Shown in pieces: positions 8,022 to 15,784 of a stretch of 64,000 nucleotides of DNA. The translations under genes and the position numbers were made by a program. Each line of letters starts with the position of its first letter. Within the stretch, counting starts at the first letter, position 1. The notes under the pieces are model-generated. The model searched no databases. It was not told where the DNA came from and saw nothing but the letters and a program-made list of their open reading frames with translations. Source of the DNA: Sutcliffiella horikoshii (GTDB lineage Bacteria > Bacillota > Bacilli > Bacillales > Bacillaceae_I); contig NZ_VTEV01000003.1 of assembly GCF_008180725.1 (NCBI RefSeq), positions 175,840-239,839 on the forward strand. Direction: 5' to 3'.

Positions 8022-9542
8022 CTATAATCGAATAAACTCTACTTTTCCATTTGAATATATCCTAATTTCTCGGAAAACTTTGCGAAGATAATCTTGTTTA
8101 CGTTCAATCGTTAATAATTGAGGATTATCTTCACGAAGGTATTGTTCAATCGTTTCGTTTAGAATTTCCTCATTAAATTCTTCGTGTTGACGGTTTTGAA
8201 GCATTTCAATAACTTCTTCCTTTAATTTCGTCAAATGTTCCTCTTTACTCTTTAGTTCCTTCATTTGGTTACGAATGTCTTCTTCGTCAACAATATCGGC
8301 ATTATTAACCATGAAGTTGATAAGGCGTTGTCGTGCCATTTTAATTCGTTCTAATTCAGCTTCAATTCTTTCCAATTCGCCTTGTTCAAACGATTGAGTT
8401 TCTTCTTCCTCAACGGTTACCGCCGCTTCTGCAACTACTTGACCTTTTGTTGTCATTAGATTCACGAAAGTATTCCATACAAATTCGTCAAGTTCTTCAC
8501 ATTTTATGCGATTACCACAACCAGGATTTTTTGCACCAGCCGTATTCTTGATATCGGTATATTCTAAGACGTATTTGCCCCAATTCTTTGTACGTCGTCC
8601 CGTTAAGGTATTACCACAATCGCCACAACGTAAAAGACCGCTTAACAAATACTTATTCTTGGAATGACCCGCCCAACGTCTTCGAGATTCTTTTAATAGT
8701 TTTTGAGCATATTCGAATGTTTCCTTTTCAACAATAGGCGGAACTTCAACGGGAATCCATTCTTCTTTAGGTCTTTTTGTCATTGGAATTCTTTCGTCCT
8801 TACCCTTATATTTATTTCCAAGCATTCCCTCGGTGTTCCATTTATTATGATAGTAAACGCCTGAATACGTTTCATTCATTAGAATTTGGCGAACTACTTG
8901 CCTATGCCATACGCCTTTACCTTTCTTTGTCGGAATACCCTTATCCATAAGATAGTGTGCTATTCCGTTAATACCTTTAACACGACCCATAGGGTTGGTG
9001 AATAATTCGAAAATTAGACGTACCACTTTCGCTTCGGGTTCATAGATTTCTAATTCACCTTTATCTTTATTAAACTTGTAGCCGTAAACTTTGGCGTCCT
9101 TTACGACCTTTCCTTGTTTTGCCTTTTCACGTCGTCCCCGTGTCATTCGTTCATTGATTTTTGCTTTTTCGAATTCCGCAATAGCCCCTCGCATTTGATA
9201 GAACAACATGCCTTCGGGAGATTTTTGATATTCTGAATTAACGAAAATGAGTTCTGCACGTTTTTCAATTTCATCTGATAATATAAGTTGATTTTTTAAC
9301 TTACGGGAAAGACGATCGGGGTCATAACAAATGACCTTGTTAATTAAACCTTCCCGAACGTCATTTCGAAGTTTAGTTAAGGCTGGACGTTCGAGGAATT
9401 CCCCCGAATATCCATCATCAACGTATTCCATAATTTCATCATTCTTGCCAGCTTTGTCACGACATTGGCGAATTTGGTCTTTAAGGGAATAGCCACTTTT
9501 AGCTTGTTCTTCGGTCGATACCCTTGCGTAGAGTGCTATCAT
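8022..9542 (-). CDS. spoIVCA: SpoIVCA-type large serine recombinase that excises the sigK intervening element
   Basis: A 506-residue large serine recombinase. The catalytic domain opens [20 protein letters not shown] with nucleophile Ser9 and holds ICYDPDRLSRKLKNQLI and MRGAIAEFEKAKINERMTRG. It is followed by a recombinase domain (VVRQILMNETYSG), a zinc ribbon (LLRCGDCGNT, later NPGCGNRIKCEEL) and a C-terminal coiled coil. The B. subtilis enzyme is close in length (500 residues) and shares these segments. It lies just inside the sigK junction, reading in the same direction as the sigK 5' part. The expected role is mother-cell-specific excision that rebuilds sigK. Confidence 0.9.
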   Translation of the reverse strand: MIALYARVSTEEQAKSGYSLKDQIRQCRDKAGKNDEIMEYVDDGYSGEFLERPALTKLRNDVREGLINKVICYDPDRLSRKLKNQLILSDEIEKRAELIFVNSEYQKSPEGMLFYQMRGAIAEFEKAKINERMTRGRREKAKQGKVVKDAKVYGYKFNKDKGELEIYEPEAKVVRLIFELFTNPMGRVKGINGIAHYLMDKGIPTKKGKGVWHRQVVRQILMNETYSGVYYHNKWNTEGMLGNKYKGKDERIPMTKRPKEEWIPVEVPPIVEKETFEYAQKLLKESRRRWAGHSKNKYLLSGLLRCGDCGNTLTGRRTKNWGKYVLEYTDIKNTAGAKNPGCGNRIKCEELDEFVWNTFVNLMTTKGQVVAEAAVTVEEEETQSFEQGELERIEAELERIKMARQRLINFMVNNADIVDEEDIRNQMKELKSKEEHLTKLKEEVIEMLQNRQHEEFNEEILNETIEQYLREDNPQLLTIERKQDYLRKVFREIRIYSNGKVEFIRL

Positions 9543-9687
9543 TTAAGAATTTCTCCTTTCTGATTAAATCTTTTATAGATTGATAGCAGTCAACTAAGGT
9601 TTTGTCTGTTGCATTATCATCAATTATGACGGAGTGTAATTTACTACCAGAAATGAATCCCTTTTTTCGGTTATCTCCATTCTTCAT
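9499..9687 (-). CDS. Possible small gene between the sigK fragment and the recombinase
   Basis: A 62-codon frame from ATG 9687, with GGGGGG about nine bases upstream. It overlaps the recombinase start by 44 bases and the chimeric tail of the sigK frame by 17. The product is charged ([20 protein letters not shown], then [17 protein letters not shown]) and not recognised. The overlaps suggest translational coupling to the recombinase, but the frame may be chance. Confidence 0.4.
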   Translation of the reverse strand: MKNGDNRKKGFISGSKLHSVIIDDNATDKTLVDCYQSIKDLIRKEKFLNDSTLRKGIDRRTS

Positions 9688-10165
9688 AAACAACGTCCCC
9701 CCATACTCTTTTCTTGTTGGTTACATCTAAAAATGTGGTTAGAGTAGGTTGATTTGTGACATTGTTTATTAGATTTTTTTCGTGATTGCAACTTGAAATT
9801 GTAACGCAACCTTTTGACTTTACAATTTCATTTTCAATACACCTGGCAGCATAGGTTGCTAGCTTCGTCCCCTTTCCAGAGTGGAAACTTTCAATTGCTT
9901 TAATCAATCCGATTGTCCCGATGGAAATTAAATCCTCTGAATCTTCCCCCGTATTTTCAAACTTTTTGACAATATGCGCCACAAGCCTCAGGTTATGCTC
10001 AATAAGTAGATTCCTTGCCTCTTCATTCCCTTCTGCCATCAACTTTAGGTATTTCGCCTCATCACCTGATGACAATGGTTGTGGAAATGCATTGTTCTTG
10101 ACGTAAGAAACTAGAAAAACTAGTTCTTTGATTAAGTATCCTACTGATGCTAATATGCTTGACAC
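9671..10165 (-). pseudogene. sigK: 5' part of sigK (spoIVCB), interrupted by the intervening element
   Basis: Residues 1 to 114 are the N-terminal half of sporulation sigma-K: the pro-sequence ([20 protein letters not shown]), [12 protein letters not shown], region 1.2/2 ([37 protein letters not shown]) and [14 protein letters not shown]. After ENEI similarity to sigma-K stops, and the frame runs 51 unrelated codons into element DNA. Regions 3 and 4, needed to bind the -35 box, are absent. Start is GTG 10165, five bases after GGAGGTG. In B. subtilis the same interruption is repaired in the mother cell by SpoIVCA; the missing 3' half (spoIIIC) should lie beyond the left edge. It is a developmentally repaired gene rather than a dead one. 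Confidence 0.93.
9816..9841. other. Recombination junction (att site) of the sigK intervening element
   Basis: Sigma-K coding sequence ends at the codons for Glu-Asn-Glu-Ile; on the minus strand GAAAATGAAATT contains AATGA at 9828-9832. I recall AATGA as the short repeated core at the B. subtilis skin junctions. Bases left of about 9828 belong to the element and those to the right to the chromosome. The partner site is outside the window. Confidence 0.7.
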
Positions 10166-10364
10166 ACTTTCACCTCCATAAGAAATGCTTAGGCAAGAGC
10201 CCAGTAATAATTCTTATGTAGGAAAAGGCCATCATGTGCAAGTACACTTCAAAATAAATCCAAATTTAAATGGCATATTATCAAGTCGTTAAAATGTTAT
10301 ATTTATGTTACAATTCTGACGATTAATGGTACAATTTGATAAAGAGGAACAAATGTTCAAGAAA

Positions 10365-10394
10365 CAAAAAATCTCCCTATTAAATAGGAAGATT
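10365..10394 (-). terminator. Terminator of the pheromone-type operon
   Basis: On the minus strand AATCTTCCTAT pairs with ATAGGGAGATT around TTA, then TTTTTGTTT. It directly follows the stop of the 78-residue protein gene. Confidence 0.8.
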
Positions 10395-10631
10395 TTAATA
10401 CTTAATATAAGGATACTTTTTCAACTTGGAAGGTATGGTACCTTTACCGACTTTCACCACACTGTACTCTTGGAACAATGTTTCAAACCACTTAGAAACT
10501 TCTGCATATGTTTTATTTTTGTAATCTACAAGCTGGGCAACACGGTAATGCCTACGCGCCTTTTGCTCACGATCAACAACGATAAACCAAAAGCATGTAA
10601 GCTCAAAAGTGTTTGTGCTAGTAGCCGACAT
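10395..10631 (-). CDS. Small conserved-looking protein downstream of a PapR-like peptide gene
   Basis: A 78-residue basic protein (MSATSTNTFELTCFWFIVVD, then EQKARRHYRVAQLVDYKNKT and FETLFQEYSVVKVGKGTIP). Its ATG has a GGAAGG site 8 bases upstream, and a strong terminator follows. It starts 30 bases after the stop of the PapR-like peptide gene, so the two appear to form one operon opposed to a PlcR-type regulator. No signal peptide, membrane helix or known domain is visible. It may be an output gene of the signalling system; that is inference from position. Confidence 0.65.
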   Translation of the reverse strand: MSATSTNTFELTCFWFIVVDREQKARRHYRVAQLVDYKNKTYAEVSKWFETLFQEYSVVKVGKGTIPSKLKKYPYIKY

Positions 10632-10661
10632 GGTATCAACCTTCCTTTGTTAATTTATTTA

Positions 10662-10784
10662 TTAATATAAAGGCGGTAACTCATTCGTTTTGTAATCATC
10701 AGAAGAAACTGCATTAGAAGTAACTGCACTTGCACCAAACAAAGTCAAGGAAACTACTAGAAACGTTAAGATAAACTTCTTCAT
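10662..10784 (-). CDS. PapR-like signalling peptide precursor
   Basis: A 40-codon gene: signal peptide MKKFILTFLVVSLTLFGASA, a short linker, and the end DDYKTNELPPLY. PapR precursors of the Bacillus cereus group have the same plan (Lys-rich start, hydrophobic core, processed C-terminal heptapeptide such as ADLPFEF), and NELPPLY shares the acidic-Leu-Pro core and aromatic end. ATG 10784 is preferred, eight bases after AAAGAGG; an ATG two codons earlier is too close. It is divergent from the PlcR-type regulator at 10983, whereas papR in B. cereus lies downstream of plcR. Pheromone function is inferred. Confidence 0.65.
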   Translation of the reverse strand: MKKFILTFLVVSLTLFGASAVTSNAVSSDDYKTNELPPLY

Positions 10785-10982
10785 TATCATTACCTCTTTC
10801 TAATTTTTATTTGGATTACTAATAAGCTATCTTTATAAGTATTTTACACTATAATGAAAATTCATATTTTCCTCAATATTGAATGTTATGCCCATATAAT
10901 CTATGATTTTCTTCTGTTTCCTACGGTTTTCGCTTCAAATTATAACTCTAGGAATATTTTATTAGATAGGATGTGATATATT

Positions 10983-11870
10983 GTGGATTTTTCTTTAATT
11001 GGAAAAGAGATAAAAGTCCTGCGGTCTGCACTAAACTTATCACAAGCTGAGTTGAGTGAGGGGATTTGTACGCAATCACAGATCAGTAAAATTGAGAAAG
11101 GAGAAGTATTTCCACTTGCTAATACCTTATATTATATAGCAGAAAGACTTGGTGTGGATATAAATTATTTTTATGATTTAGCAACTAACCCCCAACTATC
11201 ATATGTAAAAGAGGTTTTTGCACAAGTTAAGGAACTATTAAACCAAAGTGAATTTGAAGAAGTTTACAATATTGTAGAAAACGAAAGAAAAAACCCTTTA
11301 TTCGTTAATAATAGAAAAAACAAACAGTTCCTCTTGTCTACTGAAGGAGTTTGTGTTTATCATTTAAAAAAGAATAAACGCGAGGCTTTAAGACTATTAC
11401 AAAGTGCTCTGGACTTAACTAAAATGACTTCTAAGTTGTTAGGAGAGAGAGAAATAGAAATTCTTAATAGTATGGCTATTGTTCATTTTGAAACCAAAAA
11501 TTGCGAAGAGGCATTAAGAATTTTTAATTATGCCATTAATTGTTACATGAAAATACCTTATCATCATGACCCAACTATTAAAACGAAAATATTATATAAT
11601 AAAGCAAAAACCCTAACAAGATTAAACAAACTTGAAGAATCTAATGACACATGTAAACTTGCGGTAAAATGGTGTGTAAAACAGAATAGTCTCTATGGTT
11701 TGGGTAACTTATATTATCATATAGGTTATAATTATAGTTTATTAGACCATCATGACATAGCAATCGAATACTACAACAAGTCCATTCAAATATTCATGAT
11801 TCAAGAGAATAAAATTTTCGTCAAGCACATTAAAGAAAAAATAGATGAATTATCTGTCTTGATTGATTAA
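10983..11870 (+). CDS. PlcR-type RRNPP regulator (HTH plus TPR)
   Basis: The 295-residue protein has an XRE HTH at about residues 6 to 62 (IGKEIKVLRSALNLSQAELS, TQSQISKIEKGEVFPLANTL), then helical TPR repeats to the end (GEREIEILNSMAIVHFETKN, YHIGYNYSLLDHHDIAIEYY). This is the architecture of PlcR and related RRNPP regulators, which bind a re-imported peptide in the TPR groove and then DNA. The probable peptide gene is divergent, about 200 bases away. Start is GTG. The intergenic region has a palindrome ATGAA-AA-TTCAT near 10856, but no exact PlcR box. It is followed by a strong terminator. Confidence 0.8.
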   Translation: MDFSLIGKEIKVLRSALNLSQAELSEGICTQSQISKIEKGEVFPLANTLYYIAERLGVDINYFYDLATNPQLSYVKEVFAQVKELLNQSEFEEVYNIVENERKNPLFVNNRKNKQFLLSTEGVCVYHLKKNKREALRLLQSALDLTKMTSKLLGEREIEILNSMAIVHFETKNCEEALRIFNYAINCYMKIPYHHDPTIKTKILYNKAKTLTRLNKLEESNDTCKLAVKWCVKQNSLYGLGNLYYHIGYNYSLLDHHDIAIEYYNKSIQIFMIQENKIFVKHIKEKIDELSVLID

Positions 11871-11899
11871 AAAAACTAGGCCATGCAGCCTAGTTTTTT
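11868..11899. terminator. Bidirectional terminator
   Basis: AAAAACTAGGC pairs with GCCTAGTTTTT around CATGCA. It separates the convergent PlcR-type gene and the osmolyte transporter operon. Confidence 0.85.
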
Positions 11900-11904
11900 C
11901 ATAT

Positions 11905-13428
11905 TTATTCCCCAATCAAGCCTTTCTTCTCTAAAAATTCCTTGGCCACTTCAAAAGTGGTCTTTCCTTCAACGGTTACCTGGTAGTTCATGTCACGCAT
12001 TTCGTCATCATTTATTTGGTTTTCCAATTGATTTAGTATTTCTTCTAGTTCTGGATGCTCATCAAGGGTATCTTTTCTGAGTAGTGCCGCTCCTTGATAA
12101 GGGGGGAAAAGGTTTTTATCGTCTTCAAGAACTCGCAGATTGAATTGCTTAATTTCGGCATCTGTGGAGTAGGCATCCACTAAGTTTACATCGCCATTTT
12201 CCACTGCCTGATAGCGCAGTTTTGCTTGCATGGTGGTCAGGTTCGGGAAGGTGATGCCATACACTTCTTGAATTCCTCGATACCCGTCTTCACGGTCAGA
12301 GAATTCCAATGTGAACCCTGCTTTAATTTCATTTTTGGCACCGTTTAGATCAGATATTGTATTAATATTATTTTGTTCTGCAAAGTCCTCCGGGATAGCT
12401 AGCGCATAAGTGTTATTAAAGCCCATTGGTTGTAGATACACTAGCTCATCTTGTTCCAGCAAGCCTTTTTTGGCCTGCTCAAACACTTCCTCATCATCAA
12501 TGCTGACAGGTTCCTGTTCCAATAAGGTGACAATGGCTGTACCCGAATACTCAGGGTAGATGTCAATGTCTTTATTTTTCAACGCCCGGTACACAAAACT
12601 TGTGTTTCCAAGTGAAGGGCGCAATTCAACACGGAGATCTGTTTCTTCTTCAATCAACAATTTGTACATGTTAATAATGATATCGGGTTCTGCCCCAATC
12701 TTTCCACTGATAACAAGATCCGCTTCAGTCGCTTTCATCACTGCAAAAGGAGAAAGGAAAAGAAGAACGACAGCAATTCCTATGATGAGTGCTTTCTTAC
12801 CCGATCCTTTTCTTGCAGCCGTTTCAATCATACGTAGAATGATATCGAACAATATCGCAAGGAGTGCTGCAGGTATTGCTCCTAGTAAAATTAACGCATT
12901 ATCGTTCCGGTCAATTCCAAGAAGAATGAGACTTCCTAATCCTCCTGCTCCAATTAATGCGACAATGGTCGCAGTACCGATAATCAATACCATTGCTGTC
13001 CGTATACCTGCCATAATAACAGGCAAGGCTAGCGGTAACTCCACTCGAAATAACCTTTTCATAGAAGTCATTCCCATCGCTTTTGCCGCTTCACGCAAGG
13101 AAGGATCTACTTCTTTTATTCCTGTATAGGTATTTCTTAAAATCGGGAGCAATGCATAGAGAAATAATGCAATGACTGCTGGAACAAATCCAATCCCAAC
13201 AAGAGGAATTAATAGCCCTAACAAAGCAAGAGAAGGGATCGTCTGCATGACCGCTGTTATACCAATTATAGGCTCTGCAATACGCTCTTTTCTCGTTAAT
13301 AACACACCTAGTGGTACAGATATGAACACTGCTATTGCCAGTGCAATTACCGATATTTGAATATGTTCTAATAGCGCGGTCCAAAGCTGATCGCCACGGG
13401 CTGCATATAGTTCTTTAAGAAATGTCAT
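11905..13428 (-). CDS. opuFB: Hybrid permease/substrate-binding protein of an OpuF-type osmolyte ABC transporter
   Basis: A 507-residue fusion. Residues about 1 to 215 are an ABC permease with five or six membrane helices and the coupling motif (EAAKAMGMTSMKRLFRVELP). Residues about 235 to 507 are an extracellular binding domain of the OpuAC type (GKIGAEPDIIINMYKLLIEE, DIYPEYSGTAIVTLL, DAYSTDAEIKQFNLRVLEDD). In OpuF and related hybrid systems such a protein imports glycine betaine and similar compatible solutes. Its ATG overlaps the stop of the ATPase gene by one base (TAATG), so the two are co-translated. The exact substrate cannot be read from sequence. Confidence 0.87.
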   Translation of the reverse strand: MTFLKELYAARGDQLWTALLEHIQISVIALAIAVFISVPLGVLLTRKERIAEPIIGITAVMQTIPSLALLGLLIPLVGIGFVPAVIALFLYALLPILRNTYTGIKEVDPSLREAAKAMGMTSMKRLFRVELPLALPVIMAGIRTAMVLIIGTATIVALIGAGGLGSLILLGIDRNDNALILLGAIPAALLAILFDIILRMIETAARKGSGKKALIIGIAVVLLFLSPFAVMKATEADLVISGKIGAEPDIIINMYKLLIEEETDLRVELRPSLGNTSFVYRALKNKDIDIYPEYSGTAIVTLLEQEPVSIDDEEVFEQAKKGLLEQDELVYLQPMGFNNTYALAIPEDFAEQNNINTISDLNGAKNEIKAGFTLEFSDREDGYRGIQEVYGITFPNLTTMQAKLRYQAVENGDVNLVDAYSTDAEIKQFNLRVLEDDKNLFPPYQGAALLRKDTLDEHPELEEILNQLENQINDDEMRDMNYQVTVEGKTTFEVAKEFLEKKGLIGE

Positions 13429-14381
13429 TACACTAGCCCCCCTTCTTCGCTGTGCTCATGAAGAAAGTGAAGTACATCTTTCCTAAATAGGACGCCTAAA
13501 GGTCGGTTTGCTTGCATAATTGTTACAGCCTCTTCTTCTGCAAAAAATGCAAGGAGTTCTCCAAGTGTTAGCTTACTATCAACTTCTCGGAAAGGCGTTT
13601 CTGAAGAACCTATTTTCAAGTCTTCTACTAATTCCTCCAGCGTTTTCCGAAGAACACTGCGTCTATTCCCGATAAAAGATTTCACAAAATCGTTTTTCGG
13701 GTTATTGATGAACTCTTCCGGAGTTCCTACCTGTACTGCCTCTCCATCTTTCATAAGGCAGATCCGGTCTCCAAGTGTTAGAGCTTCGTTCATATCGTGT
13801 GTGACAAACACAATGGTTTTTTGGATTTTCTTTTTCAAGCTAAGAAAATCTTGTTGTAACTGTTCTCTGCTGAGGGGATCAAGCGCACTAAATGGCTCGT
13901 CCATTAAGATGATAGGCGGATTTGCCGCCAAAGCTCTGGCCACTCCTACTCGTTGTTGTTGACCTCCTGATAATTCAGACGGCTTTCGTTTTTTATAGGT
14001 TGAAGGCTCCAGTCCTACAAGCTCGAGTAACTCATCCACTCTTTTGGAGATGTCTGCTTTTTTCCAAGATTTAAGCTCTGGAACGATGGATATGTTCTCC
14101 TCGATTGTCATATGTGGAAAAAGCGCGATTTGCTGAAGAACATAGCCAATATTCCAGCGAAGTTCATGGATATTATGTTCTGAGATACTCTTCCCGTCAA
14201 TGAGGATATCCCCATTTGTTACATTATGTAATCGATTGATCATTTTCAATGTAGTTGTTTTTCCGCATCCACTCGGTCCTATTAGGACAAAGAATTCTCC
14301 TTCTTTAATTTCTAAATTAATGGATTGGACGGCGGTTGTCCCATCTTCATATGTTTTTGTTACATTCTGAAAGGTTATCAA
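13428..14381 (-). CDS. opuFA: ATPase subunit of the OpuF-type osmolyte transporter
   Basis: A 317-residue ABC ATPase. Walker A GPSGCGKTT at about residues 34-42, Q-loop NIGYVLQQIALFPHMT, signature LSGGQQQRVG, Walker B IILMDEPFSALD and the switch His in VFVTHDMNEAL. After about residue 245 there is a C-terminal regulatory domain of CBS type (VDSKLTLGELLAFF, ITIMQ-like AVTIMQANRPLGVLF), common in glycine betaine/carnitine/choline importers. It heads a two-gene operon with the fused permease/binding protein. CBS domains in this family respond to ionic strength or cyclic dinucleotides; which applies here is unknown. Confidence 0.88.
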   Translation of the reverse strand: MITFQNVTKTYEDGTTAVQSINLEIKEGEFFVLIGPSGCGKTTTLKMINRLHNVTNGDILIDGKSISEHNIHELRWNIGYVLQQIALFPHMTIEENISIVPELKSWKKADISKRVDELLELVGLEPSTYKKRKPSELSGGQQQRVGVARALAANPPIILMDEPFSALDPLSREQLQQDFLSLKKKIQKTIVFVTHDMNEALTLGDRICLMKDGEAVQVGTPEEFINNPKNDFVKSFIGNRRSVLRKTLEELVEDLKIGSSETPFREVDSKLTLGELLAFFAEEEAVTIMQANRPLGVLFRKDVLHFLHEHSEEGGLV

Positions 14382-14552
14382 AACCTTCTCACTCCCCCAT
14401 ACAAGTAATTATTTCTCTACAGTATTTCCTAAAAGCACAAACTATAAATACCCTACTTATTAGAGTGTCAAACTTTGTTTTCAAAATCTCGCAGTACAAG
14501 ACTTGTTGCATGATATAATGAGGAATACTTTTTGCACCGAAAGGAGACACCT

Positions 14553-15371
14553 ATGAGAATAAAATTATATACATGGTGTTTAATTCTTGTTCTTGTATTG
14601 ACAGGCTGCTCTTTGGATGATAGTTCCTCCACTTTTATAGAGAATGATTCACCTGAGCAAGTTGATCCATCTGATGAGAGTTCTGTTAAAACCGAAACAG
14701 AAAGCCTAGAAAATAAGAAACCTGAATATGAAAGGACGGAGGTTCCTCTCGTTCGTGTCATAGATGGCGATACGATAAAGGTCATAATTAATAACAAAGA
14801 AGAGAATATCCGATTCTTGCTTGTAGACACTCCGGAAACGAACCACCCTAGAATGGACGGTCCCCAACCATTTGGACCAGAAGCCAAGAATTTTATGGAG
14901 GATTTCATGGAAGGCGGAAAAGTGGAAATAGAATTGGATGTAAGCGAGCGAGACCACTATGGACGAATTTTAGCATACGTATATGTGAATGGTGTGTCAG
15001 CTCAGGAAGAGCTTCTCAAGCGAGGTTTGGCGCGAGTAGCTTATATTTTCCCACCTAACACGAGATATGTAGACAGCTATCAAGTTATTCAAAAGAAAGC
15101 TCAAACGGAAGGAATAGGCATTTGGAGTGTAGAGAATTATGCACAGGAAGATGGCTTTTATCCTGAATACGTTGAAGACCCTGAAATTAAAGCTCCAGCA
15201 GAGGAAAAACCCGTGTCGGACAGCTGTACAATAAAAGGTAATATCAGCTCAAGCGGAGAAAAAATATATCACGTGGAAACAGGAGCCTACTATGACCGAA
15301 CCATTCCCGAAGCGTGCTTTAACACCGAAGAAGAAGCAAAAAAGGCTGGATATCGGAAGTCGATGAGGTAA
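14553..15371 (+). CDS. Secreted lipoprotein nuclease (thermonuclease family) with sunset domain
   Basis: ATG 14553 follows AAAGGAG by six bases. Residues 1 to about 20 form a lipoprotein signal ending LVLTGC, so the mature protein would be lipid-anchored outside the cell. After an acidic linker, residues about 65 to 190 are a staphylococcal-nuclease domain: VRVIDGDTIKVIINN, IRFLLVDTPETNH (Arg, Asp and Glu of the active site), DVSERDHYGRILAYVYVN (second Arg). The C-terminus has a short domain (IYHVETGAYYDRTIPEACF, FNTEEEAKKAGYRKSMR) that recurs in the protein at 63094-63549. It likely degrades extracellular DNA or RNA. Confidence 0.9.
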   Translation: MRIKLYTWCLILVLVLTGCSLDDSSSTFIENDSPEQVDPSDESSVKTETESLENKKPEYERTEVPLVRVIDGDTIKVIINNKEENIRFLLVDTPETNHPRMDGPQPFGPEAKNFMEDFMEGGKVEIELDVSERDHYGRILAYVYVNGVSAQEELLKRGLARVAYIFPPNTRYVDSYQVIQKKAQTEGIGIWSVENYAQEDGFYPEYVEDPEIKAPAEEKPVSDSCTIKGNISSSGEKIYHVETGAYYDRTIPEACFNTEEEAKKAGYRKSMR

Positions 15372-15383
15372 GTTTGTGATCAA

Positions 15384-15420
15384 AGAAGAGGAGCCTCGAA
15401 AAAGGCTCCTCTTCATTTTA
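15384..15420 (+). terminator. Terminator of the nuclease gene
   Basis: AAGAGGAGCCT pairs with AGGCTCCTCTT around CGAAAA, followed by CATTTTATTATT. Convergent yrhC ends directly after it. Confidence 0.8.
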
Positions 15421-15654
15421 TTATTGTTCATCCTCTTCTTGTAAAATCTTTTTTAACTTTCTCGCTCTCCATACAAAGAACACTGCCCCTCCAAGTAAAA
15501 CAACAGTGGCACCCATCATCGTAAAGATCTGTAAAGCTTCTTTCCCTGCATGCTGAAAAGCAACTCCAATATATAAAAACACACTGACGGTCGTTAAAAT
15601 AATGGCATATCTAGTATAATCTTGAATCTTTGCTTGTAATACCTTCGTATTCAT
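15421..15654 (-). CDS. yrhC: YrhC-family small membrane protein
   Basis: A 77-residue protein with two membrane helices (about residues 15-33, YAIILTTVSVFLYIGVAF, and 42-65, IFTMMGATVVLLGGAVFFVW) and a charged tail ending KKILQEEDEQ. Length and pattern match B. subtilis YrhC, which in that species directly follows mccB. Here a carboxypeptidase gene and two terminators separate it from mccB, so it is probably transcribed on its own. Function unknown; a link to sulfur metabolism rests only on conserved neighbourhood. Confidence 0.8.
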   Translation of the reverse strand: MNTKVLQAKIQDYTRYAIILTTVSVFLYIGVAFQHAGKEALQIFTMMGATVVLLGGAVFFVWRARKLKKILQEEDEQ

Positions 15655-15730
15655 CTAGATTCCCCCCATCTACTATTCACTTTAACATAGTTTGCTAGGT
15701 TTTCTGGTATGTAATTTCTTCCGGGAAACG

Positions 15731-15765
15731 TCAAAAGCCTTCTGCAGCTATACAGAAGGCTTTTC
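15731..15765 (-). terminator. Terminator of the M32 carboxypeptidase gene
   Basis: On the minus strand AAAAGCCTTCTG pairs with CAGAAGGCTTTT around TATAGCTG. It lies 20 bases after the carboxypeptidase stop. Confidence 0.75.
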
Positions 15766-15784
15766 CTATTAGTGGATATTATTA

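Noticed and set aside
10326..10670. 114-codon plus-strand frame opposite the 78-residue protein
   Set aside because: Antisense to a gene with good ribosome site and terminator; Cys- and Leu-rich composition typical of a shadow frame.
10790..10983. Classical PlcR box (TATGNAN4TNCATA)
   Set aside because: Only half sites and a shorter palindrome are present, so no exact box can be claimed.
12560..13129. 189-codon plus-strand frame inside the osmolyte permease gene
   Set aside because: Antisense to a clear ABC permease; low-quality composition rich in Ile, Ser and Arg.
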